From positions 12,545-76,544 of the forward strand of contig JBIKIW010000001.1 in the NCBI GenBank assembly GCA_044361365.1: a stretch of DNA of 64,000 bases, read 5' to 3'. Shown here one piece after another: positions 15,655 through 23,488 of the stretch. Both the position numbers and the translations under genes were made by a program. This DNA is from JBIKIW01 sp044361365. GTDB lineage: Bacteria; Patescibacteriota; JACMRA01. Below the pieces are notes generated by a model. That model searched no databases and was not told the origin of the DNA. It saw only the letters and a program-made list of their open reading frames with translations. How positions within the stretch are numbered: the stretch's first letter is position 1; every line of letters begins with the position of its first letter.

Positions 15655-16647
15655 ATGGATTTTGACCCCAAAGAAATTATCAAAAACTTGCCTCACGAGC
15701 CTGGAGTTTATCGTTTTTATTCTTCCAGTGAAGATCCACTTTATATCGGAAAAGCTAAAGACCTCAAAAACCGAGTTAGTAGTTATTTTCAAGATGGGCG
15801 TCCTAAAAACCAGCGACTAAGTTTGATGATTTCTCAGATTGAAAGGATTGAATATACTGTTGTAAAAACTGAAAAAGAAAGCCTAATTTTGGAGGCAAAT
15901 TTGATCCACAAACTTCAGCCAAAATACAATATTTTACTCAAAGATGATCGTAATTATTTGTATGTGCGGCTGACGAACGCCGATCCGATTCCAGGATTTT
16001 TCTTGACCCGCAGAAAATACGACCCACGAAGTGACTATTTTGGTCCATACACCAAGTTAAGCGGAATAGTCCAAACCATGAGGACTTTAAGGCTTATTTT
16101 TCCGTACTGCCAAGAAAAATTTCCCAAAAAAAAAGCTTGTAGTTATGTGGGGATTAAGCAGTGCGATGGAATTTGTGCGGGGCTTGAAAGCAAACAGGAT
16201 TATCTCAAAAAATTAGATCAAATTAAAAATATTTTGAGTGGGAAAATTGAACCAGCCGAAAACTTTTTGACCCAAAAAATGCAAGAAGCGGTGGCAACTC
16301 AAAACTTTGAACTAGCGGCACTTTGGAGGGATAGATTAAAAATGCTTAAAGAAACCATCGCCGATCAAAAGATAATTTTGCCACACCCGCAAGATCTGGA
16401 TTTGGTGACTTTGGTGGTGGACGAACCGGACGGAAATGGCTTGCAAATCGGAAGTGTTTTTGTGCAAACAATTAGAGAAGGGAAGATTATTAATGTGAAC
16501 AATTTTTTGCTTAGCGGAAGTGAAGAAGAGAGTCAGGAAAATTCTGCAAATTCATTTTTAGAAAGATTTTTGGTGTCGTATTATTCGTCTCGAACTGAAA
16601 ATGCTCCGGTTTTGGTGCAATCTTTTTATAGACAAAATGAGATTTAA
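15655..16647 (+). CDS. uvrC: UvrC, C-terminally truncated
   Basis: 330 residues against about 600 for intact UvrC, the nuclease that makes both incisions in nucleotide excision repair. Present: the GIY-YIG domain (PGVYRFYSSSEDPLYIGKAKDL, 5'... in two parts: PGVYRFY and LYIGKAKDLKNRV), Cys-rich region (FPYC, KKACSYVGIKQCDGICAG), and the UVR helix pair (AVATQNFELAALWRDRL). The frame ends just inside the RNase H-like domain, so the second catalytic site and the helix-hairpin-helix tail are lost. No remainder occurs in any frame downstream; the next gene, trpA, begins before this stop. The 3' end therefore looks deleted rather than frameshifted. Confidence 0.88.
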   Translation: MDFDPKEIIKNLPHEPGVYRFYSSSEDPLYIGKAKDLKNRVSSYFQDGRPKNQRLSLMISQIERIEYTVVKTEKESLILEANLIHKLQPKYNILLKDDRNYLYVRLTNADPIPGFFLTRRKYDPRSDYFGPYTKLSGIVQTMRTLRLIFPYCQEKFPKKKACSYVGIKQCDGICAGLESKQDYLKKLDQIKNILSGKIEPAENFLTQKMQEAVATQNFELAALWRDRLKMLKETIADQKIILPHPQDLDLVTLVVDEPDGNGLQIGSVFVQTIREGKIINVNNFLLSGSEEESQENSANSFLERFLVSYYSSRTENAPVLVQSFYRQNEI

Positions 16648-17428
16648 AAATTTGGATTACAAAACTATGCCAAGATTAATGACGCACCTGGTCGCCAATT
16701 TCCCTGATCCAAAAGGGTATCAAGAGGCTCTACAAACCATGCTAGAATTTGATGTGGACTACTTAGAAATTCAACTCCCTTTCAACCACCCAGTAGGAGA
16801 CGGACCAACAATTTATCAGGCAAACCAAGTCGCTCTGGAAAATCACCTAACTCTACAAGAACTTGTTCAGAATTCAGCTCAGTTAAAATCTAAAATTAAA
16901 AGCAAAACCAAGCTAATTTTGATGACTTACCTAACGCCAGTTTTAGCTTATGGAATGGCAAATTTGGGTGAGCTACTAAAAGAAAATGATTTTTTTGGAG
17001 TCATAATTCCAGACCTTCCTTTTGGATCTCCTGAACATTTGGAACTGCACGCAGCTAACCCTAAACTAGAAATAATTCCGCTAATTTCACCACTTACAAA
17101 TATAGATAGATTAAACTTTATCAAACAATTTCTAATCCCAAATCAAGTAGTTTATGCAACAGCTAGAAAGGGTCAAACTGGAAACGGCTCAGATCTGGAT
17201 AATCCTGAAATTCAGAAATATTTTAGTTTTTTAAAGGAAAATTTAGAAGGGTTTGAAATCGCAGTTGGGTTTGGAATTGCCCACAAAACTCAGGTAGATT
17301 TTTTGAGTGAATTAAATTTTATTTCAGTTATCGGCTCAGAAATTGTACGCAGGCTCGAAGCCGCTCAAAAAGAAGGCGGATTATATCAAAAAGCTGTGGA
17401 GGGTTTTTTACATGGGGTTTTGGGGTAG
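16637..17428 (+). CDS. trpA: Tryptophan synthase alpha subunit
   Basis: About 263 residues from the ATG at 16637, which overlaps the uvrC stop; a further ATG at 16667 (MPRLMTHLV) is also possible. TrpA cleaves indole-3-glycerol phosphate to indole. The catalytic Glu lies in DYLEIQLPFNHPVGDGP (normally EIGIPFSDPVADGP) together with the Asp of DGPTI; MTYLTPVLAYG, VIIPDLPFGSPEH, VYATARKGQTGN and IAVGFGIAHKTQV follow in order. Substitutions such as SDP to NHP and PPEE to PFGS make it divergent. No other trp gene is in the window, so it may be a relic, a partner for a distant trpB, or an indole-lyase-like enzyme. Confidence 0.88.
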   Translation: MRFKNLDYKTMPRLMTHLVANFPDPKGYQEALQTMLEFDVDYLEIQLPFNHPVGDGPTIYQANQVALENHLTLQELVQNSAQLKSKIKSKTKLILMTYLTPVLAYGMANLGELLKENDFFGVIIPDLPFGSPEHLELHAANPKLEIIPLISPLTNIDRLNFIKQFLIPNQVVYATARKGQTGNGSDLDNPEIQKYFSFLKENLEGFEIAVGFGIAHKTQVDFLSELNFISVIGSEIVRRLEAAQKEGGLYQKAVEGFLHGVLG

Positions 17429-18082
17429 GGGTGGGTTAGGCTGATCTTTGTTTTCATGATTATCTAGCTCGTCAATATGAAACCCAAATTTTGGCAAAGC
17501 TTTGTCTCGAAGGTGAAGACACATAACACTTAAAACATCTTCCAAACTGTATCCTTTTTTATAAATATAATCCTTAATCGGGATAAAGTCGTCTTGGCTA
17601 GAGTATGGAGTTAAGACGGTGAGAGTGTAAGATTGAACATCATACGCACTTTTCGGATTTAGACTCCGCATAGATTCTGTAAGACTATCAAAATATTTAT
17701 CTACATACTTGTCGCCACCAGAATCAGTCAACAGACTTATACCTTCATCTGTTAGTTTTAACGGACTGTTATTTGCCATAAGACCTTTGTTAACTTTCTT
17801 ACTACTAAAGACTACCATCTTAATTTCTGTAAAACTGACTTCAATTGTTCTAATTTCTCTGATCAAGTCATCTTTGTTTGTGTCTACTTTACTACTTAAA
17901 CTGTCTAACTTGCCTTCAAAGCTATTAAATTTTCCGTTAACTTCGTTTTTTAGCTCTTTCAGCTGATCCTTCACACCTTTTATGCTTTCATTCAAAGCTC
18001 CAAAAAAGTAAAACCCACCACCTACTGTAACAAGTAAGCTAATTAAGGTGCTAACTAAACTAAAGATAATTGATACATCCAT
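17408..18082 (-). CDS. Membrane-anchored coiled-coil protein, function unknown
   Basis: 224 residues: an N-terminal membrane helix (about 5-28, IIFSLVSTLISLLVTVGGGFYFF), a heptad-like charged coiled coil (about 30-85, with ESIKGVKDQLKELKNEVNGK), then a compact domain with KLTDEGISLLTDSGGDKYV that resembles a winged-helix-like fold, and a Pro/Asn-rich tail. Its 3' end overlaps the converging trpA by about 21 bases. I do not recognise the family; the layout suits a membrane sensor or scaffold. Confidence 0.65.
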   Translation of the reverse strand: MDVSIIFSLVSTLISLLVTVGGGFYFFGALNESIKGVKDQLKELKNEVNGKFNSFEGKLDSLSSKVDTNKDDLIREIRTIEVSFTEIKMVVFSSKKVNKGLMANNSPLKLTDEGISLLTDSGGDKYVDKYFDSLTESMRSLNPKSAYDVQSYTLTVLTPYSSQDDFIPIKDYIYKKGYSLEDVLSVMCLHLRDKALPKFGFHIDELDNHENKDQPNPPLPQNPM

Positions 18083-18189
18083 AAAATTTACTATAAAATT
18101 ATTATATACTTTTTGTTAATTGGGAATTTGCTTAATAGGGTACATCAAAACGCTCTTAGTCAAATTTATTTTTTCAACATTTATTTATT

Positions 18190-18798
18190 TCAAATTTTTG
18201 CAAACTGCTCTTTACCTAGTTTTTCCAAAACATCAAAATCAGTTTTTGTGCCTGACTGAGTATTTGTAATAAAAACATTTTCTTTTATTGCCATTATAAA
18301 AACGGGCTTTTCAGGTTCAATTATAAACCCAATACATTTTTCACCTACATCGCATGGTAATTCTTGTGCGGTTGGCACAGCCTTTTTAACCTCGCTTTTC
18401 GCATCATTTAATTGTAGTGATAGATCCGAACCTTCTTTATAGACTGATACTGATTGTTCAACCACTGAGTACAATCCTTGTACTTTTTCACTTGTACTTA
18501 CGGTTGTAGTATAACCTTTTAGCCAATAATCTTTTGCTCCCTGTGAAATCTCGTCTTTGCTTCTTGGAGAATTAGAGACCAAGAAAGTATAATCTTTAAG
18601 CCCACCTTCTTTTTCATTAACAATTATTTTTTTTGGGTCTCTAGCTTCCACATTAATTTTTGACGAACTGCTAGACGTAGCAACTGATGCTTTATCATCT
18701 TTTTTAGCGATATTTTGTTGGCTGTAAAAATAGATACCCCCACCAGCAACGCTGATAAACAAAACCACACCTAAGATAATAACTATTATTTTATTCAT
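18190..18798 (-). CDS. Secreted or membrane-anchored protein with Ser-rich linker
   Basis: About 202 residues from the ATG at 18798 (MNKIIVIILGVVLFISVAGGG); an upstream ATG at 18822 adds eight residues. A signal anchor (about 3-25) is followed by a short Ser-rich linker (ATSSSSSK) and an extracytoplasmic domain of mixed alpha/beta character with two Cys (ELPCDVGEKCIGF) that could form a disulfide. No enzyme motif. The same anchor, Ser-rich linker and outer domain design recurs in the HtrA protease, the anti-sigma-like protein and the metalloprotease of this window. Confidence 0.7.
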   Translation of the reverse strand: MNKIIVIILGVVLFISVAGGGIYFYSQQNIAKKDDKASVATSSSSSKINVEARDPKKIIVNEKEGGLKDYTFLVSNSPRSKDEISQGAKDYWLKGYTTTVSTSEKVQGLYSVVEQSVSVYKEGSDLSLQLNDAKSEVKKAVPTAQELPCDVGEKCIGFIIEPEKPVFIMAIKENVFITNTQSGTKTDFDVLEKLGKEQFAKI

Positions 18799-18967
18799 AA
18801 ATTGCAACAAATTTTCAAACACCTTATAAAATAGGGTTTGCTTTAAATTGTCAAGGTTTTAGCCGCTCAATTTCAACAAGTTTGTTGCCCCCCAAAAAAC
18901 CATCACCACCTTTGATTTAAGTCACGATTTTGGCCTTATCTAGCTAAAAAATTGATTTGGCTGTGAA

Positions 18968-19315
18968 CTACAAACTTTTACTTTCATACTTTTCCCCATA
19001 ACTTTTGATAGCCTCTACTATAAGATGTAAGTCTGTGCCTTTTTGGGTTAAGCTGTATTCCACGCGGGGAGGGATTTCTGGGAATGAAACTCGTGTTAAA
19101 ATATTTTCAGATTCTAGTAATTTTAACCTCTGAACAAGGGTTGAAGAGCTAATACCTTTTAGGGATTCTAAGAGTTCGTTAAACCTTTTTGCACCTTTCA
19201 AAAGGTCTCGAATAATCAAAAGTGTCCAAATATCGCCAATTATTTTACTAGCCGCCGCCATTGGGCAATATCCATTGATTTCTTTGTGTTCAGTAGATTT
19301 TTTGATTTTCAGCAT
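18968..19315 (-). CDS. HxlR-family transcriptional regulator
   Basis: 115 residues with the HxlR winged-helix pattern: the N-terminal Cys (GYCPMAAASKIIGDIWTLL), IIRDLLKGAKRFNELLESL, GISSSTLVQRLKLLESENI, and PRVEYSLTQKGTDL. These act as dimers and often sense redox or aldehyde stress through the conserved Cys. A perfect palindrome overlaps its start of transcription, suggesting autoregulation. A VOC-family gene lies just upstream on the same strand, separated by about 110 bases. Confidence 0.9.
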   Translation of the reverse strand: MLKIKKSTEHKEINGYCPMAAASKIIGDIWTLLIIRDLLKGAKRFNELLESLKGISSSTLVQRLKLLESENILTRVSFPEIPPRVEYSLTQKGTDLHLIVEAIKSYGEKYESKSL

Positions 19316-19328
19316 ATTCTATAGGTTT

Positions 19329-19368
19329 GTAGTTAACTACTGTTACATTAAATTAATCAAATTGGCAA
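19329..19368 (-). promoter_or_regulatory. Promoter and palindromic operator of the HxlR gene
   Basis: On the minus strand TTGCCA (19363-19368), 17 bases, TAACAG (19340-19345), then the perfect palindrome GTAGTTAACTAC (19329-19340) at the expected transcription start, 14 bases from the ATG. The position fits repression by the HxlR protein itself. Confidence 0.55.
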
Positions 19369-19427
19369 GTTTATCAGCAATCTATTCTGATTTCTCGTTT
19401 GTGATTTTATACTAAATCTGGCTATAT

Positions 19428-19823
19428 CTATATTGAAATCAACTCGACCATGACTTTATCTGGGGTGTAAAAAGTAAAAGTGAAATATTCTTTTCCGTGG
19501 TGCATAGCCATTTCTAGATTTTCTCGTAGAGCTGGGTTCAATTTTAGAATAATTTGTTTAGCAATGTTTTCAAGCTTTTCTCTGGTTTCAATTTCTAAAG
19601 CAAAATGTGACATTCCAACTTTAAATCTATCATATTTTTCACCTTCAAATTGTTGGGAGCTTGAAACAATTCCAATGCTCAAATTATCTTTAGAAAAAGC
19701 GACAAAACCACCATCTGTATAGACAAAGGTTTTTTGGAATTCTAAAATTTCGAATAAACTCTCAAACCAGCTCAGATTTTTATCAAAGTTGTTGATTGTT
19801 AGGTATAGGTGATTTATTTTCAT
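19428..19823 (-). CDS. VOC (glyoxalase/dioxygenase superfamily) protein
   Basis: 131 residues with the betaalphabetabetabeta repeat of the vicinal oxygen chelate fold: INHLYLTINNFDKNLSWFESLF at the start split by short loops, GGFVAFSKDNLSIGIV, MSHFALEIET, and YTFTFYTPDKVMVELISI-like ending (FTFYTPDKVMVELI). Candidate metal ligands are His5, His in SHFAL and Glu in VELI. The reaction cannot be told from sequence; aldehyde or antibiotic detoxification is usual. The upstream neighbour on the same strand is the tRNA-Trp gene. Confidence 0.82.
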   Translation of the reverse strand: MKINHLYLTINNFDKNLSWFESLFEILEFQKTFVYTDGGFVAFSKDNLSIGIVSSSQQFEGEKYDRFKVGMSHFALEIETREKLENIAKQIILKLNPALRENLEMAMHHGKEYFTFTFYTPDKVMVELISI

Positions 19824-19851
19824 ATTTCTTTATTAAATCTATTTTTATTTC

Positions 19852-19925
19852 TGGCACGGGTGGAAGGAATCGAACCCTCGACAAAGGTTTTGGAGACCTC
19901 TATTATACCATTTAACTACACCCGT
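19852..19925 (-). tRNA. tRNA-Trp (anticodon CCA), CCA encoded
   Basis: Minus strand: acceptor ACGGGTG/CACCCGT, D arm GTTA/TAAT, anticodon stem GAGGT/ACCTT with loop CTCCAAA (anticodon CCA), T arm GAGGG/CCTTC, discriminator G and encoded CCA; 74 nt. Discriminator G and anticodon CCA are the known identity elements for Trp. Confidence 0.93.
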
Positions 19926-19954
19926 ATGTAGCTTTAAATCAGTTTTATTTTGAC

Positions 19955-21082
19955 CTATTTGTCAAGAATATCCTTAATCTTTTGGTAATAATTTTCTAGG
20001 TTTTTGTGAATTTGGGTCGAGCTTTTGAATTTGTTATTTAGAAAAGCTTTTGGGTAATTTGCTTGAATTTGGGAAAGCCAGTTTTGGCTATTTTTTTGCT
20101 CCAAAATGTAAAATTTATCTTTTACAAGTTCAGCATTCAATTCTTGATGTGAGTCTGGAAGTGGAATCAAAAAAGCTGGTTTGTTTAGGTACTCCAATTC
20201 GCTAATCGAAGCTAGTCCTGCTCTGCAAATTACCAAATCAGACAGACTCAAAATTGGTACCATTTCTGCCACAAAAACTTTGGTTTGAAAGTAATTTTCC
20301 CGTTTGATTTTAAATTGTTCTGTCTGCAAAATTCCTGTTAGGTGAATGATTTTAAATTTTACCAAAAGACTTTCCAAATTATCAATTGTCCACTTATTTA
20401 TAGCTTCAGCTCCACTGCCTCCACCAAAGATAAACAGCGTGGGTTTGTCAGTTTTTTCTTGAAGAAAATTATACAGTTCAAAATTACTTTTTTGCAGGAT
20501 TTGATGCAGTTCATTTTCAGTTTGATTGTATTTTTTTTCATCGATTGGATTGGGTGTTAATAAAGCTTTTGAGAAATTTTTGAAATGACTTTTTGTGTAA
20601 TCAAAAACACACGAAACCAAATCAGCAAACTTAACTGTAACTCGATTAGCAAGCCCTGGTAAAGGATCTTGTTGGTGAATCAGAATTTTACTATTTGTAA
20701 GCCTCAAAAAGTTAGTAATTTTGCTACTAAAAATAATTGGAACTGCCAAAAAACTCCCAGTTGAAATTATCAAGTTTGGTTTGTATTTTAGAAGTAAAAA
20801 AATGGATTTAAAGAATGAAAAAATGAGTCTAAAAACATCTAAAAATGTTAAAAAAAGATTGGCGATTTTTTCTAAAAAAGTTTGATTTTTAAAGCTCAAA
20901 ATTCCTAATTTCACTTCCGATAAAAATTCTAACTTCCAATTATTTTGGGTACACACTTTTTGTTCAAAACTATTTCTAACTCCAATAAAAATTGGATTGT
21001 ATTCCGGCAAATTTTGAGCAATGGTAGGGAGTGGGAAAAAAGGACCACCTGTTCTGCCAGCAAGTAAAAAAATGTTTTTCAT
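19955..21082 (-). CDS. murG: MurG-like UDP-GlcNAc transferase (lipid II synthesis)
   Basis: 375 residues, GT28 family. It should add GlcNAc to lipid I on the inner membrane face. Motifs in order: GRTGGPFFPLPTIAQNL (normally GGTGGHIFPAL), STGSFLAVPI, ILIHQQDPLPGLANR (normally HEQNAVPGLANR), FIFGGGSGAEAIN, and CRAGLASISELEYLNKPAFL. The N-terminal glycine loop has Pro and Phe where His-Ile is usual, and a long hydrophobic patch (FLTFLDVFRLIFSFFKSIFL) precedes STGSF, making it divergent. The family assignment is firm; the exact acceptor is inferred. Confidence 0.87.
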   Translation of the reverse strand: MKNIFLLAGRTGGPFFPLPTIAQNLPEYNPIFIGVRNSFEQKVCTQNNWKLEFLSEVKLGILSFKNQTFLEKIANLFLTFLDVFRLIFSFFKSIFLLLKYKPNLIISTGSFLAVPIIFSSKITNFLRLTNSKILIHQQDPLPGLANRVTVKFADLVSCVFDYTKSHFKNFSKALLTPNPIDEKKYNQTENELHQILQKSNFELYNFLQEKTDKPTLFIFGGGSGAEAINKWTIDNLESLLVKFKIIHLTGILQTEQFKIKRENYFQTKVFVAEMVPILSLSDLVICRAGLASISELEYLNKPAFLIPLPDSHQELNAELVKDKFYILEQKNSQNWLSQIQANYPKAFLNNKFKSSTQIHKNLENYYQKIKDILDK

Positions 21083-21245
21083 GGGTTAGATTTTAAAGAA
21101 ATTCTAAAAAATTTAGTTTGGCAAATTTGGACTAATTGAAATACTTAATGAATTTAGCCCGTAATTAACCATCAATCATTTACAATTTACAATTTACAAA
21201 CCCTTCGTTTGCCCAAAAGCTGTTTTTCTGTTTAGAATTTGACTT

Positions 21246-22187
21246 GTGTCTTTCGCAACCAACCCGACCTTTTCTAGAGAGTTTTTATCTGAATTAAATC
21301 AAGTTATCACCACCGATCAATGGAGCCAGAGTTTGTACGATTTACTTACTCCAATTCGAAATTGTCTATTAGCTGAAACCAATTTACTAAGTTTTTCCAT
21401 CGCTCGCCACGCTGGAGCCCCAATCAAAATTGCATTTTTTGCCGAGTGGAATTATCAGATTTTAAGACTAACTGCTGATTCCAAGATTTTGCTAGAAGAA
21501 AATCGCAAATATTTCCGTAAAAAAGTTCCAGTCCGTTTGCGAGGAGTGCCTGGTTTGTATGATTTAATAGACAAACATATCAACGAAGTCTTTCAACCCA
21601 AACAAAATATTTTGATGAATCTTAAGTCTGAAGAATTAATGAATCAGCTTGGGCAAAACCATGAGTATTACAAAAAATACTTTAGTAAAGAGTTTTTAGC
21701 CAAATTTCAGCAAAGCGAAATGCTGGGAGTGCGTCCACTTTATCAAGAAACCGTAAATGTAAGTCAGTATCTGGAAGCTCAGGGTATGAGACTCGGTTTT
21801 ATTAAAATTGGTTTGCCGGTTTTACTCGGATTTTTACACACTTTTTATTTGGTTCCTAAAAATTCTACTAAGAGCATTCGATGGGTTTTGCTCGAAGAAG
21901 TTTTACGGGGAATTTCAGCTCTCCACCAAACCGGAGAAACCAAGGATTTGCAAAAGTTTATTTACGCTAGCAGGTTAAACGAAAAAGAGGAGTTTCAGTG
22001 GTGGCAACAAGACGAAAGCAAACAACTTCAAATCGCACTTTCTAGCACTGAAGCCCGCGAAATCAGCAAAGAAGCCAGAGAAAAAATCTACCACAACACT
22101 AAAAACAACCTCGCCTCAGTAGGACTTTCCACCAACCAAAGAGAGATACTGGAAGACCTTTTGAACTGGACTTATAAGATGGGGTAA
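21246..22187 (+). CDS. Hypothetical protein, 313 residues
   Basis: A GTG start at 21246 is taken because no ATG in frame is closer to the upstream gap. Mostly soluble and helical, with a Lys/Arg cluster (YFRKKVPVRLRGVPGLYDL), a hydrophobic segment near residue 190-205 (LGFIKIGLPVLLGFLHTFYL) and Gln/Glu/Trp-rich C-terminal helices (EEFQWWQQDESKQ). I do not recognise the family. It lies divergently from murG and convergently to recG. Confidence 0.65.
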   Translation: MSFATNPTFSREFLSELNQVITTDQWSQSLYDLLTPIRNCLLAETNLLSFSIARHAGAPIKIAFFAEWNYQILRLTADSKILLEENRKYFRKKVPVRLRGVPGLYDLIDKHINEVFQPKQNILMNLKSEELMNQLGQNHEYYKKYFSKEFLAKFQQSEMLGVRPLYQETVNVSQYLEAQGMRLGFIKIGLPVLLGFLHTFYLVPKNSTKSIRWVLLEEVLRGISALHQTGETKDLQKFIYASRLNEKEEFQWWQQDESKQLQIALSSTEAREISKEAREKIYHNTKNNLASVGLSTNQREILEDLLNWTYKMG

Positions 22188-22194
22188 AATCAAA

Positions 22195-23478
22195 CTACTC
22201 CTGCCAAAATTCGCTGGTTTTTTGCTCTATGTATTTTTGAAGTCTTTGCATGTCTGTTGGTAGTTTTGACAAATCCATAGTATCAACCATTTGGCTAATT
22301 TCTTCGTAGCTTTTGGTGTCTAGCCCAAGCAATTGATCTAGCTCTGAATCGAATCCGCTTTGACTTTGACCAAGCATGTTTCCAGCTCCACGAAGTTCCA
22401 AATCTTTTTGAGCCAGTTCAAAACCGTCATTGTATTGCACCAAATATTTCAGTCTTTTGGCGTATTTAAAATTCGGGTGAGTGACCAAAATACACAAATT
22501 ATTTTCTAGATTATTTCTACCAATTCTACCTCGTAATTGATGCAAAGCTGCTAGTCCAAACCGCTCAGAATTTAAAATCAAAATCATTGTTGCAGACCCG
22601 ACATCAACCCCAACTTCAACCACACTTGTTGCCACCAAAATTTGCTTTTCGGGGTTATCTTTAAACTCTTGCAAAATCTCTTTTTTTTCTTTTAGTCTGC
22701 CGTGAACTTGTAGTACTTTTCCTCTAAAAAATGACTCAAAATAATTGTAAGTTTTTTGCACATTCCAGACTTCATTTTCTTCCACTTCTTCGCCCTCTTC
22801 CACTTTCGCACAAATCACATAAACCTTTTCTCCAAGCAAAAGTTTGTTTTCAATTTCAGCAAAAGTTTGGTTTAATTTATCAAAAGTTATAACGTTAGTC
22901 TGGATCGATTTTCGGGTGGCAATTTTTTGCAAAAAATGGGGCTGCAAATATCTATAAACTGTAAGAGCTAAAGTACGTGGAATTGGGGTAGCTGAAAAGG
23001 ATAAATAGTGAGCCGAAAGTTCTTGTTTTTCACTTGCATTTTTAGTCAAAACTTCACGCTGTCTTACTCCAAATCTGTGTTGCTCATCCACCAAAACCAA
23101 GTCAGGTTTTACCTCCGCATCAAACAGTAAAGCTTGAGTCCCAATCCAAAATATTTTTGCCTCAGCTTCAAACAACCTTTCTTTCTCTTTTAAAAACTCT
23201 TTTTTGGTTAATTTTTGTCCATTTAAAAAGTATTTTTTCCCAGCTACCAAAAACACCTCAAACCAATTTAGTAGTTCTGGATTTTGATTTTTTAATTCCA
23301 AAAGGCTTGCCGCGTGCTGACCTGCCAAAACCTCGGTTGGAGACATCAGAGCAACTTGGGATTTTGGTAAATTCTGCATGTAACAAAGTGCAATTACAAA
23401 AGCTACAATGGTTTTTCCACTTCCTACATCTCCAATTATAATACGGTTTACAGCCGAAATGAGATTATCTTTTGGCAT
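22195..23478 (-). CDS. recG: RecG-like helicase lacking the wedge domain
   Basis: 427 residues against about 680 for intact RecG. The helicase starts at once with IIIGDVGSGKTIVAF (motif I), then LMSPTEVLAGQH, LVLVDEQHRFGVRQRE (motif II, DEQH), LSFSATPIPRTLAL (motif III), VVEVGVDVGSATMILI, LHQLRGRIGRNN (motif VI) and the RecG-specific tail ELRGAGNMLGQSQSGF. The N-terminal wedge (OB-fold) and the Q-motif region, which grip branched DNA, are absent. dnaX ends 10 bases upstream, so the missing part is deleted, not displaced. Such a protein might keep ATPase activity but not normal fork reversal. Confidence 0.88.
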   Translation of the reverse strand: MPKDNLISAVNRIIIGDVGSGKTIVAFVIALCYMQNLPKSQVALMSPTEVLAGQHAASLLELKNQNPELLNWFEVFLVAGKKYFLNGQKLTKKEFLKEKERLFEAEAKIFWIGTQALLFDAEVKPDLVLVDEQHRFGVRQREVLTKNASEKQELSAHYLSFSATPIPRTLALTVYRYLQPHFLQKIATRKSIQTNVITFDKLNQTFAEIENKLLLGEKVYVICAKVEEGEEVEENEVWNVQKTYNYFESFFRGKVLQVHGRLKEKKEILQEFKDNPEKQILVATSVVEVGVDVGSATMILILNSERFGLAALHQLRGRIGRNNLENNLCILVTHPNFKYAKRLKYLVQYNDGFELAQKDLELRGAGNMLGQSQSGFDSELDQLLGLDTKSYEEISQMVDTMDLSKLPTDMQRLQKYIEQKTSEFWQE

Positions 23479-23488
23479 AAAGTTTTTT

